DNA of 64,000 nucleotides from Rhodoblastus sp963727035 (lineage in GTDB: Bacteria > Pseudomonadota > Alphaproteobacteria > Rhizobiales > Beijerinckiaceae), in NCBI GenBank assembly GCA_963727035.1, contig CAVSEY010000004.1:1-64000 (forward strand), written 5' to 3'. This document shows, one piece after another, positions 53,635-61,878 of this stretch. Every line of letters starts with the position of its first letter. Position 1 is the first letter of the stretch. A model generated the notes under the pieces. It worked only from the letters and a program-made list of their open reading frames with translations. It ran no database searches and was not told where the DNA came from. The position numbers and the translations under genes are program-made.

Positions 53635-56154
53635 CTAGGCGATTCCAAGCCGGCGGAAAACTGGCAGCTTCACGAAATCGAGGATGATGGCGAAGGCTGC
53701 GGCCGCGGCCAAGGTGCCGGCGAGCATCCACGCCGGCAGAGGCGTCATCGCAACGCCTGCCGCCGCCAATGTCGTGGCGATCGAGATATCGGCAACCGAC
53801 GATACGGCGAGCCAGAGGCTCGGACGAGAACCCCACAGATGGCGCCGTTGACGAATGGCGTAGATGATTGCCTGGCTTCCGAACACCAAGGCGGTAAACG
53901 CGAGTGTCCTGAGTTCATCGATCCCGAGTTGCATTTCAAATTTACCGACGGCAAGAACGCCGGTGCAGAAGGCCAGCAGGAAAATCGCCACGACGGCTCC
54001 CGCGATCGTCAAGCGGCCAATCCGCCAGCTGTTGGGCAGCGGAGACGGTCGGACGGTGTCGGTTGTCAGCGACATTGCCAAAAAATCGCCCGCGATCATC
54101 ACGATGACCATGAGCAGCGGGGTCAGAATGGCGTGACCCGTCATGAGCAGACCGACGATGAGGAAGAGCACCGTCACGATTTTCTTGATGATCGAGTTCA
54201 GCGTGTAGGTCAGGATGCGTTGGAACGTCACGCGGCCTTCCTTGACCGCGGCGACGATCCCGCCGAGACCGGGTTCGGTCAGCACCATGCCGGCCGCCGA
54301 TTTGGCGACGTCGGTCGCGGTCGAGACCGCGATTCCCATCTGGGCTTGACGCAAGGCAGGCGCATCATTGGCGCCGTCGCCGCACATGCCGACAGTATCG
54401 CCGTTCTTCTGGAAGGCCTTGACGAGCTTATACTTGTCCTCTGGCAGGACACCGGCGAAGACCGCGAATTGCTCGGGACGAACAGCGTCTGGAATCGGCC
54501 CCGGCGGACAGACGGCGCCGTCAATTCCGACGGCTTTCGCAACGATGGCCGCGGTCGCCGGCGCATCGCCCGTAACCATCACGGTGCGCACGCCGAGCCC
54601 TTGCAATTCCTTGATCAGCGCCGCAGCGTCGTCGCGAGGCGGGTCGCTGAGCGCGACAAGTCCCGCGAGCTTCATCGCTGTCGGGGGCCCGGCGGCGACG
54701 GCCAACACCCGGAATCCCTTGTCCTCAAGTTCCTTGGCGGTCGCGGCGGCAGTCGGCGACGGCTGGACAAGGCCGACGACGACGGCGAAGGCGCCCTTGA
54801 CGATACGCTGCGGGTTTCCCGTCGCATCGGTTGCAGTCGCTTCGGACATCTTCTTGGCTGGGTCGAATGCGGAAAATTTGACCAGCTTCGGCGCGTCGGA
54901 GACGGCCTTGCTTGCGGCAGCCGCGCGGATCGCTCCATCGACCGGGTCATCGCCGCCATCCGAACTCGCGAGCGCGGCCAGCGCCAGAACATGCGCCTCG
55001 TCAAATCCTGGCATGGGCCGAACGCTTGTAACCGTCAGAGCGTTTTGTGTCAGCGTGCCGGTTTTGTCGGAGCACAAGACAACGATGGACGCCGCTTCAT
55101 CGACTGCGGAGAGGCGTGTGGGAAGGACGCCCTGCCTTGCCAGAGACCTCGCGCCGATGGCCGCCGCAAGGGTGAAGGTCGCGGGAAGCGCCACGGGTAT
55201 CGACGCGAGGACCGCCGTCAGGACAAGCGGTATGATTTCCCTGACCGGCATGGCGAGATACCAGGCATAAGCGACCAGCAGCACGATGACGACGCCATTG
55301 AAGGCGGCGAGATTGCGCACCACGCGCAAAACGGCCTTTTGCTGGGAACTCACGACGTGGGCGGCGCCAACGAGTTCGGCGGTGCGGCCGAACTTGGTGC
55401 GCGCGCCGGTCGCCGTGACCTGCGCCTCCGCTTCGCCACGCCGAACCAACGCCCCGGCGAAGGTCTGGACGCCGGCGCCGGCTTCGATCGGCACGGATTC
55501 GCCGGTGAGCATGGACTGATCGAGCAGAACTTCGCCGCTGACAAGCGTCACATCCGCCGCGACCACGCCGCCGAGCGAAAGCTTCACCACATCGCCCGGC
55601 GCCAACTCCGCGGTCGGCACGGTCTTCCATGCGCCGTCGCGCCGGACCGAGGCCGTCATTGCCAGCCGCGACTTCAACGCCGCGAGCGTCGCCTGGGCGC
55701 GGCTTTCCTGGAAGAATCCAAGCGCGGCGTTGAACACCAGGAGAAGGGCGATGATCGCCGCTTCGACATATTTGCCAAGCGCCAGTTCAAGCACGATAAC
55801 GACTTCGAGCATCCACGGCACGGGCGCCCAGAATTTCTCCAGCGCCATGCGAAAAGGGTGCATGCTGGTGTCGGGCATGGCGTTGGGGCCGAATTTTGCC
55901 AGCCGGCGACGCGCCTCGTCGCTCGTCAAGCCATCTTTCGAAACCGCTTCGGCGCCTTCGTTTGAGGTCGCAGGGGCGGCGCCGGTCGCGGACGAGGACG
56001 AGGACGATTGCGTCCCGGCTTTCTTGGCCCCAGCCGCCGATCCCACATCTGGCGTCAGCGCCGGCGAGGGTGCGGAACTCGGCGCCTCCTTCGTGTGCGT
56101 ATCCTTCGCTGGGGCGGCCTCTGGAGCCCTGCGCGGATCGCCTTCGCTATTCAT
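53635..56154 (-). CDS. Plasma-membrane-type proton-pumping P-type ATPase
   Basis: 839 residues. The N-terminal 70 residues are low complexity (Ser/Ala/Pro). The P-type ATPase body then follows: actuator motif DQSMLTGESVP, membrane segment AVLASIPVALPATFTLAAAIG, phosphorylation site VVLCSDKTGTLTQN, nucleotide domain with KGAFAVVVGLVQP, hinge MCGDGANDAPALRQAQMGIAV, and a C-terminal bundle of about six helices. The short loops and PVALP motif fit the P-IIIA H+-ATPases. It exports protons at the cost of ATP, which would help pH homeostasis in acid. Upstream of ppk2 in a likely operon. Confidence 0.92.
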   Translation of the reverse strand: MNSEGDPRRAPEAAPAKDTHTKEAPSSAPSPALTPDVGSAAGAKKAGTQSSSSSSATGAAPATSNEGAEAVSKDGLTSDEARRRLAKFGPNAMPDTSMHPFRMALEKFWAPVPWMLEVVIVLELALGKYVEAAIIALLLVFNAALGFFQESRAQATLAALKSRLAMTASVRRDGAWKTVPTAELAPGDVVKLSLGGVVAADVTLVSGEVLLDQSMLTGESVPIEAGAGVQTFAGALVRRGEAEAQVTATGARTKFGRTAELVGAAHVVSSQQKAVLRVVRNLAAFNGVVIVLLVAYAWYLAMPVREIIPLVLTAVLASIPVALPATFTLAAAIGARSLARQGVLPTRLSAVDEAASIVVLCSDKTGTLTQNALTVTSVRPMPGFDEAHVLALAALASSDGGDDPVDGAIRAAAASKAVSDAPKLVKFSAFDPAKKMSEATATDATGNPQRIVKGAFAVVVGLVQPSPTAAATAKELEDKGFRVLAVAAGPPTAMKLAGLVALSDPPRDDAAALIKELQGLGVRTVMVTGDAPATAAIVAKAVGIDGAVCPPGPIPDAVRPEQFAVFAGVLPEDKYKLVKAFQKNGDTVGMCGDGANDAPALRQAQMGIAVSTATDVAKSAAGMVLTEPGLGGIVAAVKEGRVTFQRILTYTLNSIIKKIVTVLFLIVGLLMTGHAILTPLLMVIVMIAGDFLAMSLTTDTVRPSPLPNSWRIGRLTIAGAVVAIFLLAFCTGVLAVGKFEMQLGIDELRTLAFTALVFGSQAIIYAIRQRRHLWGSRPSLWLAVSSVADISIATTLAAAGVAMTPLPAWMLAGTLAAAAAFAIILDFVKLPVFRRLGIA

Positions 56155-56672
56155 AACGCATTGCCTTTCAGATGGCGCCCCGGCGGCGGTGAGTCGTCGC
56201 CGATCACAGCGGAAACCGCGTCCGGCGTCACGTCAGCAAACGGTTTCCAAATCAGCCATACCCTGGCGCCGCTTGGCGTCCGGGTAGTCAGCGCCTCCGC
56301 CCATAGGACGCAAGCGAGGGCCGAAGCAGCCCAAACATTAACGGAAACATTTGCACGGCGTTGCGCCCAAACTCGGAATCTACTCAAGGCGGGTTGCGAT
56401 GACACGTTATCATATCATTTCTGGGCGGCGCGGCGCACTCCAGTATCGTGTCGCCGGAATCCAAATCCAGCGCCGGAAAGCGCTCTTTTGGTCATTCTTT
56501 CCGGCGATTGACCAGAACGGCCATCGCAGGCGCACCATATCGACCGGTGCAATATGGGTAGTTTCCGAGCCTATGAAGGCGTCAATACGCCCAATATAAA
56601 TGAGCATCCAAGAGCGGCAGGCGCATAAGTTCTTGCGCGCGGCGCGGATCATCCTCAGGAAAGGGCACAGCA
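56155..56672. other. Intergenic region, no clear gene
   Basis: About 520 bases upstream of the H+-ATPase. Reading frames exist on both strands but none has a convincing start, domain or codon pattern. It should hold the ATPase promoter. Confidence 0.4.
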
Positions 56673-56759
56673 ATGAGCACGAATACGTTATTGATCATCA
56701 TCCTCTTGATCTTCTTGTTCGGCGGTTTCGGCTATTATGGCCGGGGACGCTGGTTCTGA
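56673..56759 (+). CDS. 28-residue membrane micro-ORF
   Basis: MSTNTLLIIILLIFLFGGFG followed by YYGRGRWF: one hydrophobic helix and a basic, aromatic end. AGGAAAGGG lies before the ATG. Short proteins of this shape are common in Alphaproteobacteria and are usually annotated only as small hydrophobic proteins. The role is unknown. Confidence 0.5.
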   Translation: MSTNTLLIIILLIFLFGGFGYYGRGRWF

Positions 56760-56861
56760 AACGACGCCGCGCCCACCGGTCGCGGCGAGATTTTCGGACG
56801 CGGGTTTTTGAGGTTTCGGCGGGGTTACAGGAACAGGCCGAGCAAACTCAGTTTAGTGGAC

Positions 56862-57111
56862 TGTCGCCGTCTACCCCCGGCTCGCAGGCAAACTGCGTCC
56901 GATGCTCGAGCAATGCATCCTTCCCGTCAGCGAGGATGTCATCCTCAAATGGCGCATGCTCGTCGAAATGAGGCGCAAGGCGCGCCATAGATTTTCACAG
57001 CCGGGTTCGTTCATCGCAGCGACCGCGCTCCATTACGGCTTGACCGTCGTCACGCGCGACAGTTCCGAATATGAACACGCGCACGCGCCGGTATTGAATC
57101 CCTGGAAATGA
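56862..57111 (+). pseudogene. VapC-type PIN toxin, 5' truncated
   Basis: The C-terminal half of a VapC ribonuclease: YPRLAGKLRPMLEQCILPVS, EDVILKWRMLV, FSQPGSFIAATALHYGLTVV and TRDSSEYEHAHAPVLNPW. The late acidic residues of the PIN site are partly present, but the N-terminal Asp strand is missing and the upstream frame has a stop just before it. No antitoxin gene adjoins it. A relic of a toxin-antitoxin pair. Confidence 0.65.
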
Positions 57112-57346
57112 AGCGAAAGCGCAATGTTGGCTTGATCCCGCGGCGACGGAGCGCGCCTACGCCTGCCCGCTCCACGTGACTCCGGGTTCGCTCAACCAGC
57201 GACAAGCCAAGAACGGCGGCACTGCGGAACCATTGGCGCGACAAGGCCTGGTTTCAGCTGCCAAGGCCGACAAACTGTGCTTCAATGACGCTCCACGCCA
57301 CCGCGCCGGACTTTTCCGCCTTTTCAACCAAAACGGGAGACCAGCC

Positions 57347-57613
57347 ATGAAATGCGCCGAAAGGCCGCTTGCCATCACCTGCCTACTCGTCGCGGCGTTC
57401 ATGTGTTTGAGTATCGGAACGGTCAATGCGCGCGAGGTCAATCTCGGCGCCGGCGAGCTGGCGGCCGCACAGACGACCAAACAGCAATGCATCAACTCGT
57501 GTCGCGCGCGTTATCGCGACTGCCGTCGTCTGAACCAGACGCCATCCTTCGAGTGCCGGAGTGTTTACCATGACTGCGTCCGGTACACTTGTGCCGGTCT
57601 CGGACCAGGATGA
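57347..57613 (+). CDS. Small secreted Cys-rich protein
   Basis: 88 residues. Signal peptide ITCLLVAAFMCLSIGTVNA, then a mature part of about 60 residues with QQCINSCRARYRDCRRL and FECRSVYHDCVRYTC: six cysteines in CxxxC/C pairs likely to form disulphides. GGGAGA lies before the ATG at 57347. The family is not recognised. It lies in a tail-to-tail position with the TetR gene. Confidence 0.55.
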   Translation: MKCAERPLAITCLLVAAFMCLSIGTVNAREVNLGAGELAAAQTTKQQCINSCRARYRDCRRLNQTPSFECRSVYHDCVRYTCAGLGPG

Positions 57614-57715
57614 GCGACGCCAGGGCTCCTCTTTGCGCGAAAAGGGCCCTGTCGCCTGGGACGGCTGTGGCGCTTGCGGTGGAGACGCCGCGTTGCGCCG
57701 GCGGGTCGAGGCCGC

Positions 57716-58417
57716 CTACGCCTTCCCGCCCCGCTCCTGCGCCCGCAGCGTCCCGAAATACCGGCGCATTTCGCTCCGCGCGGCATTGAGCGCCTTTTCG
57801 TTCCTGGCCGATTTGGCCAGGCCGATGGCGCCTTCGAAGGCGGCGAAAATGAAGGTCGCGGCGTTTTCGCAATCGACTTCGGGACGGATCAGGCCGCGTT
57901 TTTTCCCGCCTTCGAGCGCCGTCGCGATATGGCGCACGATCCCGAAAAACAGGGCGTCGAGCCTCTCGCGGAATCTTTCGTCGAGCGCGCTCATTTCCTG
58001 GGCGAGATTGTTCATCGGACAGCCGAGAATCGTCAGGCGCGGGCCGAGCAGGCCGATGGCGAAAGCGAAGCTCGCCTCGATCCCCTCCAGCGGGTCCTCG
58101 AACTGCTGAAGATGCTGGCCCCAGATCAGATCGGCAAAGCCTGCGAGAAGCTCGTCGATCACCGCCAGACCCAGATCGGTCTTACTGGCGAAATAATGAT
58201 AGAAGGCGCCCTTGGTCAGGTGGGCCTTGGCGAGCAGGACATCGACCCGCAGGCCCTGGAAGCCATGTTCGTGGATTTCCGCGAAAGCGACGTCGAGCAG
58301 ATGCGCGCGGGTTTCGCCCGAAGGCGCCTCGCCGGCCTGTGACGCCGCATGTGCGGCCCGCGCCGATGTCCGCTCCTGATCCATGCCTTCGATCCGATTC
58401 GCCTGCTCCGTCATCAT
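57716..58417 (-). CDS. TetR-family repressor
   Basis: About 233 residues. The helix-turn-helix is in AFAEIHEHGFQGLRVDVLLA and KAHLTKGAFYHYFASKTDLG. The C-terminal part (about 110-220) is a ligand domain with LGCPMNNLAQEMSALDERF, which contains one Cys. It is divergent from tusA, with two palindromic operators in the gap, so it probably represses tusA-dsrE2 and itself. The start is uncertain (58417, 58414 or 58384; none has a strong ribosome site). The inducer is unknown. The single Cys in the ligand domain could sense reactive sulfur or electrophiles, which is speculation. Confidence 0.82.
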   Translation of the reverse strand: MMTEQANRIEGMDQERTSARAAHAASQAGEAPSGETRAHLLDVAFAEIHEHGFQGLRVDVLLAKAHLTKGAFYHYFASKTDLGLAVIDELLAGFADLIWGQHLQQFEDPLEGIEASFAFAIGLLGPRLTILGCPMNNLAQEMSALDERFRERLDALFFGIVRHIATALEGGKKRGLIRPEVDCENAATFIFAAFEGAIGLAKSARNEKALNAARSEMRRYFGTLRAQERGGKA

Positions 58418-58557
58418 ACGAATTCCGCATGAATTATGCGGAAACCATACCACAGCGCCAGTCGGCGACCTTTCGCCTGTTTTCGGCCAAGGGCTCGAAA
58501 TCGCAAGGATTTCGAATATTCGGCCACCTTCATATTCGACATCCGAAATATGTCTAG

Positions 58558-58607
58558 ACAAACCAGTTGGTTTGTCATAGCCTCACATTACAGACCAACT
58601 GGTTTGT
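58558..58607. promoter_or_regulatory. Two palindromic operators between tetR and tusA
   Basis: ACAAACCAGTTGGTTTGT at 58558-58575 (8-2-8 perfect palindrome) and ACAGACCAACTGGTTTGT at 58590-58607 (one mismatch). The centres are 32 bases apart, about three helical turns, so two repressor dimers would sit on the same face. They are 50-100 bases upstream of tusA. Confidence 0.75.
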
Positions 58608-58656
58608 ATCACAAGCAAACAGCCAAAGGCCAGTCCATCCAGAGGGAGCATTCGCC

Positions 58657-58914
58657 ATGAACGCCACGCCAGCCGCCACAGGAAAAGTCCAGGTCGCCCA
58701 TAGCCTCGACGCCAAGGGACTCAACTGCCCCCTGCCGATCCTGAAAGCAAGGAAGGCCATATCCGGCCTCGGAGTCGGAGAAATCCTGCAAGTCGTCGCC
58801 ACCGACCCCGGCTCGGTCGCCGATTTCGCCTCGTTCTGCCGCCAGACCGGCAACGAGCTGATGGCGTCGAGCGCCGCCGCCGGGGTTTTCGAATTCCTGA
58901 TCCGCAAGGCGTGA
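58657..58914 (+). CDS. TusA-family sulfur carrier
   Basis: 85 residues. The sulfur-carrying Cys is in the family motif LNCPLPILKARKAI, followed by GVGEILQVVATDPGSVADFA and a closing FEFLIRKA. TusA proteins accept persulfide sulfur and hand it to DsrE-type partners, tRNA thiolation or Moco pathways. It begins the operon with dsrE2 ten bases downstream. The operators upstream indicate inducible expression, so a sulfur-oxidation or sulfide-handling role is likelier than housekeeping tRNA thiolation (inference). Confidence 0.88.
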   Translation: MNATPAATGKVQVAHSLDAKGLNCPLPILKARKAISGLGVGEILQVVATDPGSVADFASFCRQTGNELMASSAAAGVFEFLIRKA

Positions 58915-58924
58915 GGCGACCACC

Positions 58925-59569
58925 ATGACCAATGTGACCAGCCTGAAAACATCCGGCAATTCCGCGACGGCGCCGGGTGAGCTTGCGCCGGAGGACCAAA
59001 AAAAATTCGACCAATGGTTCGACGCCCGGTTCGAGCAGAAAATGAAGGAGCGCGAGGCGGCCCATGTTCCCTCCATGGCGATCATCGCCACCAAGGGCAC
59101 GATCGACTGGGCCTATCCGCCCTTCATCCTCGCCTCGACGGCGGCTGCGCTCGGCTATGACGTGTCGATCTTTTTCACCTTCTATGGGCTCAAACTGCTC
59201 AAGAAAGAGCTCGACCTCGAAGTGACGCCGATCGGCAATCCCGCCATGCCGATGAAAATGCCGATCGGTCCCGACTGGTTTCGCGATATCGACTGGCCGA
59301 TCCCCAATTTCGTCAAATCCAACCTGCCCGGCTTCGAGCGCATGGCGACCGCTCTGATGAAGCGCGCCTTTCGCGAAAAAGGCGTCGCGTCGATCGAGGA
59401 ATTGCGTGAATTGTCGGTCGAGGCCGGGGTAAAGCTCTATGCGTGCCAGATGACGGTGGACGCCTTCGGCTTCGAGAAGCCCGATTTCATCCCCGAAATC
59501 GCAGGCTGGGTCGGCGCCGCGAGCTTTTTGCCGATGGCGCAGAAATCCGACGTCACGCTGTTCATCTGA
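58925..59569 (+). CDS. DsrE2-type sulfur-transfer protein
   Basis: 214 residues. The N-terminal 50 residues are charged and helical. The DsrE/DsrF-like domain follows with MAIIATKGTIDWAYPPFIL, ALGYDVSIFFTFYGLKLL, the Cys site KLYACQMTVDAFGF and a closing MAQKSDVTLFI. A hydrophobic segment near residues 62-85 may associate with the membrane, as in other DsrE2 proteins. TusA-DsrE2 pairs pass sulfane sulfur during sulfur oxidation. A clean intrinsic terminator follows. No rhodanese or sHdr genes lie next to it, which is unusual for such loci. Confidence 0.85.
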   Translation: MTNVTSLKTSGNSATAPGELAPEDQKKFDQWFDARFEQKMKEREAAHVPSMAIIATKGTIDWAYPPFILASTAAALGYDVSIFFTFYGLKLLKKELDLEVTPIGNPAMPMKMPIGPDWFRDIDWPIPNFVKSNLPGFERMATALMKRAFREKGVASIEELRELSVEAGVKLYACQMTVDAFGFEKPDFIPEIAGWVGAASFLPMAQKSDVTLFI

Positions 59570-59575
59570 AATCGG

Positions 59576-59595
59576 GCGGGGAATTTCTTCCCCGC
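59576..59595 (+). terminator. Terminator of tusA-dsrE2
   Basis: Stem GCGGGGAA/TTCCCCGC with a TTTC loop, six bases past the dsrE2 stop. There is no strong U tract. It also lies at the convergent end of the next minus-strand gene. Confidence 0.65.
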
Positions 59596-59604
59596 TCCCA
59601 CGCC

Positions 59605-60552
59605 TTACTCATCCTCGCGCTGCTCACTTTGCCCCAGCGCGAGGATGGGCAAAAGTCTCATGCGGTCTTCGCGCAATCTGCGTAATTTATTGAGCGTCCT
59701 TCTCACGCCGATCAGCAGGCTCGCCTGGTAGGCTTGCAGCAGCGGGTCGGCGCCGACATCGGGCGGCGGCGCCAGGATCGCGCCGCGCGCCGCCGCCAGC
59801 GCGGCGAGCCATCCCGGCGGCAGGGCGGCCGGCGCCTCATTCATTTGCATCCGGATCGCCTGAGCGAACAAAGCTGCGCCGGTCATGTCGCCCGATTGCG
59901 TCGTGGCGATCAAGTTTTCGACCAGGGCGGGAAGCGCCGCCGCTGTTTCAGCCTGCGGCAGTCCGGCTGAACTTGCCGCCAGATCGAGCGCCTCAGCCTC
60001 GCCCTGAGCGGCTTGAAGCTTGTCGGCGAGCGCCGTGGCCACTTCCGCGGCGCCGGCCTCCACCGCTTGCAGCAGGTTCTGCAGGTCGGCGGCGAAGGCG
60101 GTCTGCTTCGCCTCGGCCAGAGCGGCGTTCAGGCTGTTTTCAATGTCGGCGAGAGCGGTCCCGCTTTGCTGGACGACCGCGGCCTCGTTCCGGCGTAGCG
60201 ACTGGTCGGCGGCGAGGGTCGCGCGCGCCAGGGCGTCGGAGGCGACCGCCTGCAGCAAAAGATTCCGTTGCAGCATGTCGGCAGCCTGCACATCCGCCGC
60301 GCGCGCCGCCTGTTCGGCGTCGAGCGCCGTCGTGTCCGGGGCGGCGGAATAGAGGCCGATCGAGGCGTCGGACGGCGCGGCGTCATTCAAAAGTTCGTTG
60401 AGCGCGGCCTGGGCGGCCTTGTCTTGCGGCGGGTTCGGCGCGGAGGAGGCGGAGCCGTCGCTCGCCTGTGGCGCGGCGGGGGCAGCGCCTTGCGCCAGAC
60501 GGATCGCTGTCGCGATGTCCGGTCCAACGCCGTTCAAGCCTGGAACCGACAT
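59605..60552 (-). CDS. Ala-rich hypothetical protein
   Basis: I do not recognise this gene. 315 residues, no signal peptide. The N-terminal 60 residues are low complexity (Ala/Pro/Ser). Residues about 75-215 are long Ala-rich helices (LLLQAVASDALARATLAADQ, ALAEAKQTAFAADLQNLLQA) that could form a bundle or coiled coil. The C-terminal part has LRRLREDRMRLLPILALGQ. The start at 60552 (MSVPGLNGVGPDIATAI) fits secreted or structural proteins lacking a signal, but nothing more can be said. It is convergent with dsrE2 and on the same strand as the TrmJ-like gene. Confidence 0.55.
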   Translation of the reverse strand: MSVPGLNGVGPDIATAIRLAQGAAPAAPQASDGSASSAPNPPQDKAAQAALNELLNDAAPSDASIGLYSAAPDTTALDAEQAARAADVQAADMLQRNLLLQAVASDALARATLAADQSLRRNEAAVVQQSGTALADIENSLNAALAEAKQTAFAADLQNLLQAVEAGAAEVATALADKLQAAQGEAEALDLAASSAGLPQAETAAALPALVENLIATTQSGDMTGAALFAQAIRMQMNEAPAALPPGWLAALAAARGAILAPPPDVGADPLLQAYQASLLIGVRRTLNKLRRLREDRMRLLPILALGQSEQREDE

Positions 60553-60640
60553 AAGCGCCTCCTCAGCCGCGTGGCATCAAAGAGGTTGAAGCTTGCGCAA
60601 GGCTGGTAAAGGGCGGCTTTGCAGCTAATCCCCCTGCCCG

Positions 60641-61517
60641 TCACCCTTGACTCTCGCCCGGTAAACGAGCAGCAGGGACGGAAGCGCTTGTGGCTTCCGG
60701 CTTCTTCTGTTTGATCCTTTTGCGCGTTTGCGGCTTTTCGCGCGGGCCCTCGACCAGGCGGACGATGGCGCCCCAGAGGGTGCGCACGTCCTGCTGGGTC
60801 AGGTCCATGCGGTGGAACATGTTGCGCAGGTTGCGCTGCATCACCGGGCGTTTCGACTCGGGCCGGAAGAAGCCGGCGGCGTCCAGCTTGCCTTCGACGA
60901 ATTCGAAGAAGGACAGAACCATTTCGCGCTGGGCCGTGGGCGAGCGCTCCTCGCGCGCAAAGGGCAGGACCCCGCCTTCGCGCGCCTTGAAATATTCATA
61001 GCCGCACAACAAAACCGCCTGGGCGAGGTTGAGCGAGCCATAGGCCGGATTGACCGGAAAGGTCAGGATGGCGCTGGCGAGCGCGACGTCGTCATTGTCG
61101 AGACCGGTGCGTTCGGGACCGAACAGAATGCCATGCTTTTCGCCGGCCAGCGTGGCGGCGGCGCATTCCGGCATGGCGAGCGCCGGAACCTCGACCCTCT
61201 TGAACTGGCCGCGCTCGCGCGCCGTCGTCGCCCAGACGAAATTCAGATCGGCGGTCGCGGCTTCGGTCGAACTCGTAAACGGACGCGCGCTCCAGCAGAT
61301 GAACCGCGCCGGCCGCCGCCGCATAGGCGCCCTTGCGCCGCGCGCCGGTGCGCGGCCAGCCTTCGCGCGGGGAAACCAGCCGCAGGTCGGACAGGCCGAA
61401 ATTGGCCATGGCGCGCGCGCACATGCCGATGTTCACCGCGAGCTGCGGCCGCACGAGAATGATCGCCGGACCGCCCTCGAACAGCGGTTTCGTTCGATCC
61501 GTCCCTGCCCCGACCAA
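60641..61517 (-). pseudogene. TrmJ-like RNA methyltransferase, single frameshift
   Basis: About 291 residues if one extra base near 61270 is removed. The SPOUT/TrmH-type domain starts AIILVRPQLAVNIGMCARAM and NFGLSDLRLVSPREGWP. After the break it continues with the knot motifs ILFGPERTGLDNDDVALA and NPAYGSLNLAQAVLL. The C-terminus has MQRNLRNMFHRMDLTQQDVR as in TrmJ. TrmJ 2'-O-methylates position 32 of some tRNAs. The start is a TTG at 61517 with GGAGG five bases upstream. The break falls between VYE and STEAATADLNFVW and is corrected by one base, so a sequencing error is possible. Confidence 0.85.
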
Positions 61518-61673
61518 TGCGCGCCCTCCGAAAAGGAGCGCAAACTAGGCGTGGCGCAGAACCAAGGCAAGCATGCGTAGCGATCGAGCGAAGGAAAATC
61601 GCGACACGACGCCGAGCCATTTGCAATTCTCAGGTCTCAAAAACCCGATATCGCCTGGAAACCTCCAAGCAAA

Positions 61674-61807
61674 ATCATTGCGAGGAGCCGCAGGCGACGA
61701 AGCAATCCATAAAACGTCGCCGCATCGAGCACATCGAAGGAATGGATTGCTTCGCGGAGCCTGTCATCGGACCGGCCGGCGGCCGGATCCGTTGGCTCGC
61801 AATGACG
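61674..61807. repeat. REP-like 135-base palindromic repeat, copy B
   Basis: Same arms and order as 43806-43940: CATTGCGAGGAGCCGCAGG, GACGAAGCAATCC, GGATTGCTTCGCGG, CCTGTCATCGGACCGGCC, GGCTCGCAATGACGG. Differences cluster in the loop. It lies between the TrmJ-like gene and the response-regulator gene. Confidence 0.8.
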
Positions 61808-61878
61808 GCGTCGATGAAGGTTTGTGGACGTTTCCAGATGCGGCCGAGCCAAGGACGTCAAGACGATTTCTGGCTGGC

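Noticed and set aside
53617..55965. Plus-strand frame opposite the H+-ATPase
   Set aside because: The P-type ATPase motifs on the minus strand are unambiguous.
56151..56599. Short frames on both strands between the H+-ATPase and the micro-ORF
   Set aside because: They show unusual composition for the window, no domains, and no ribosome sites at their starts.
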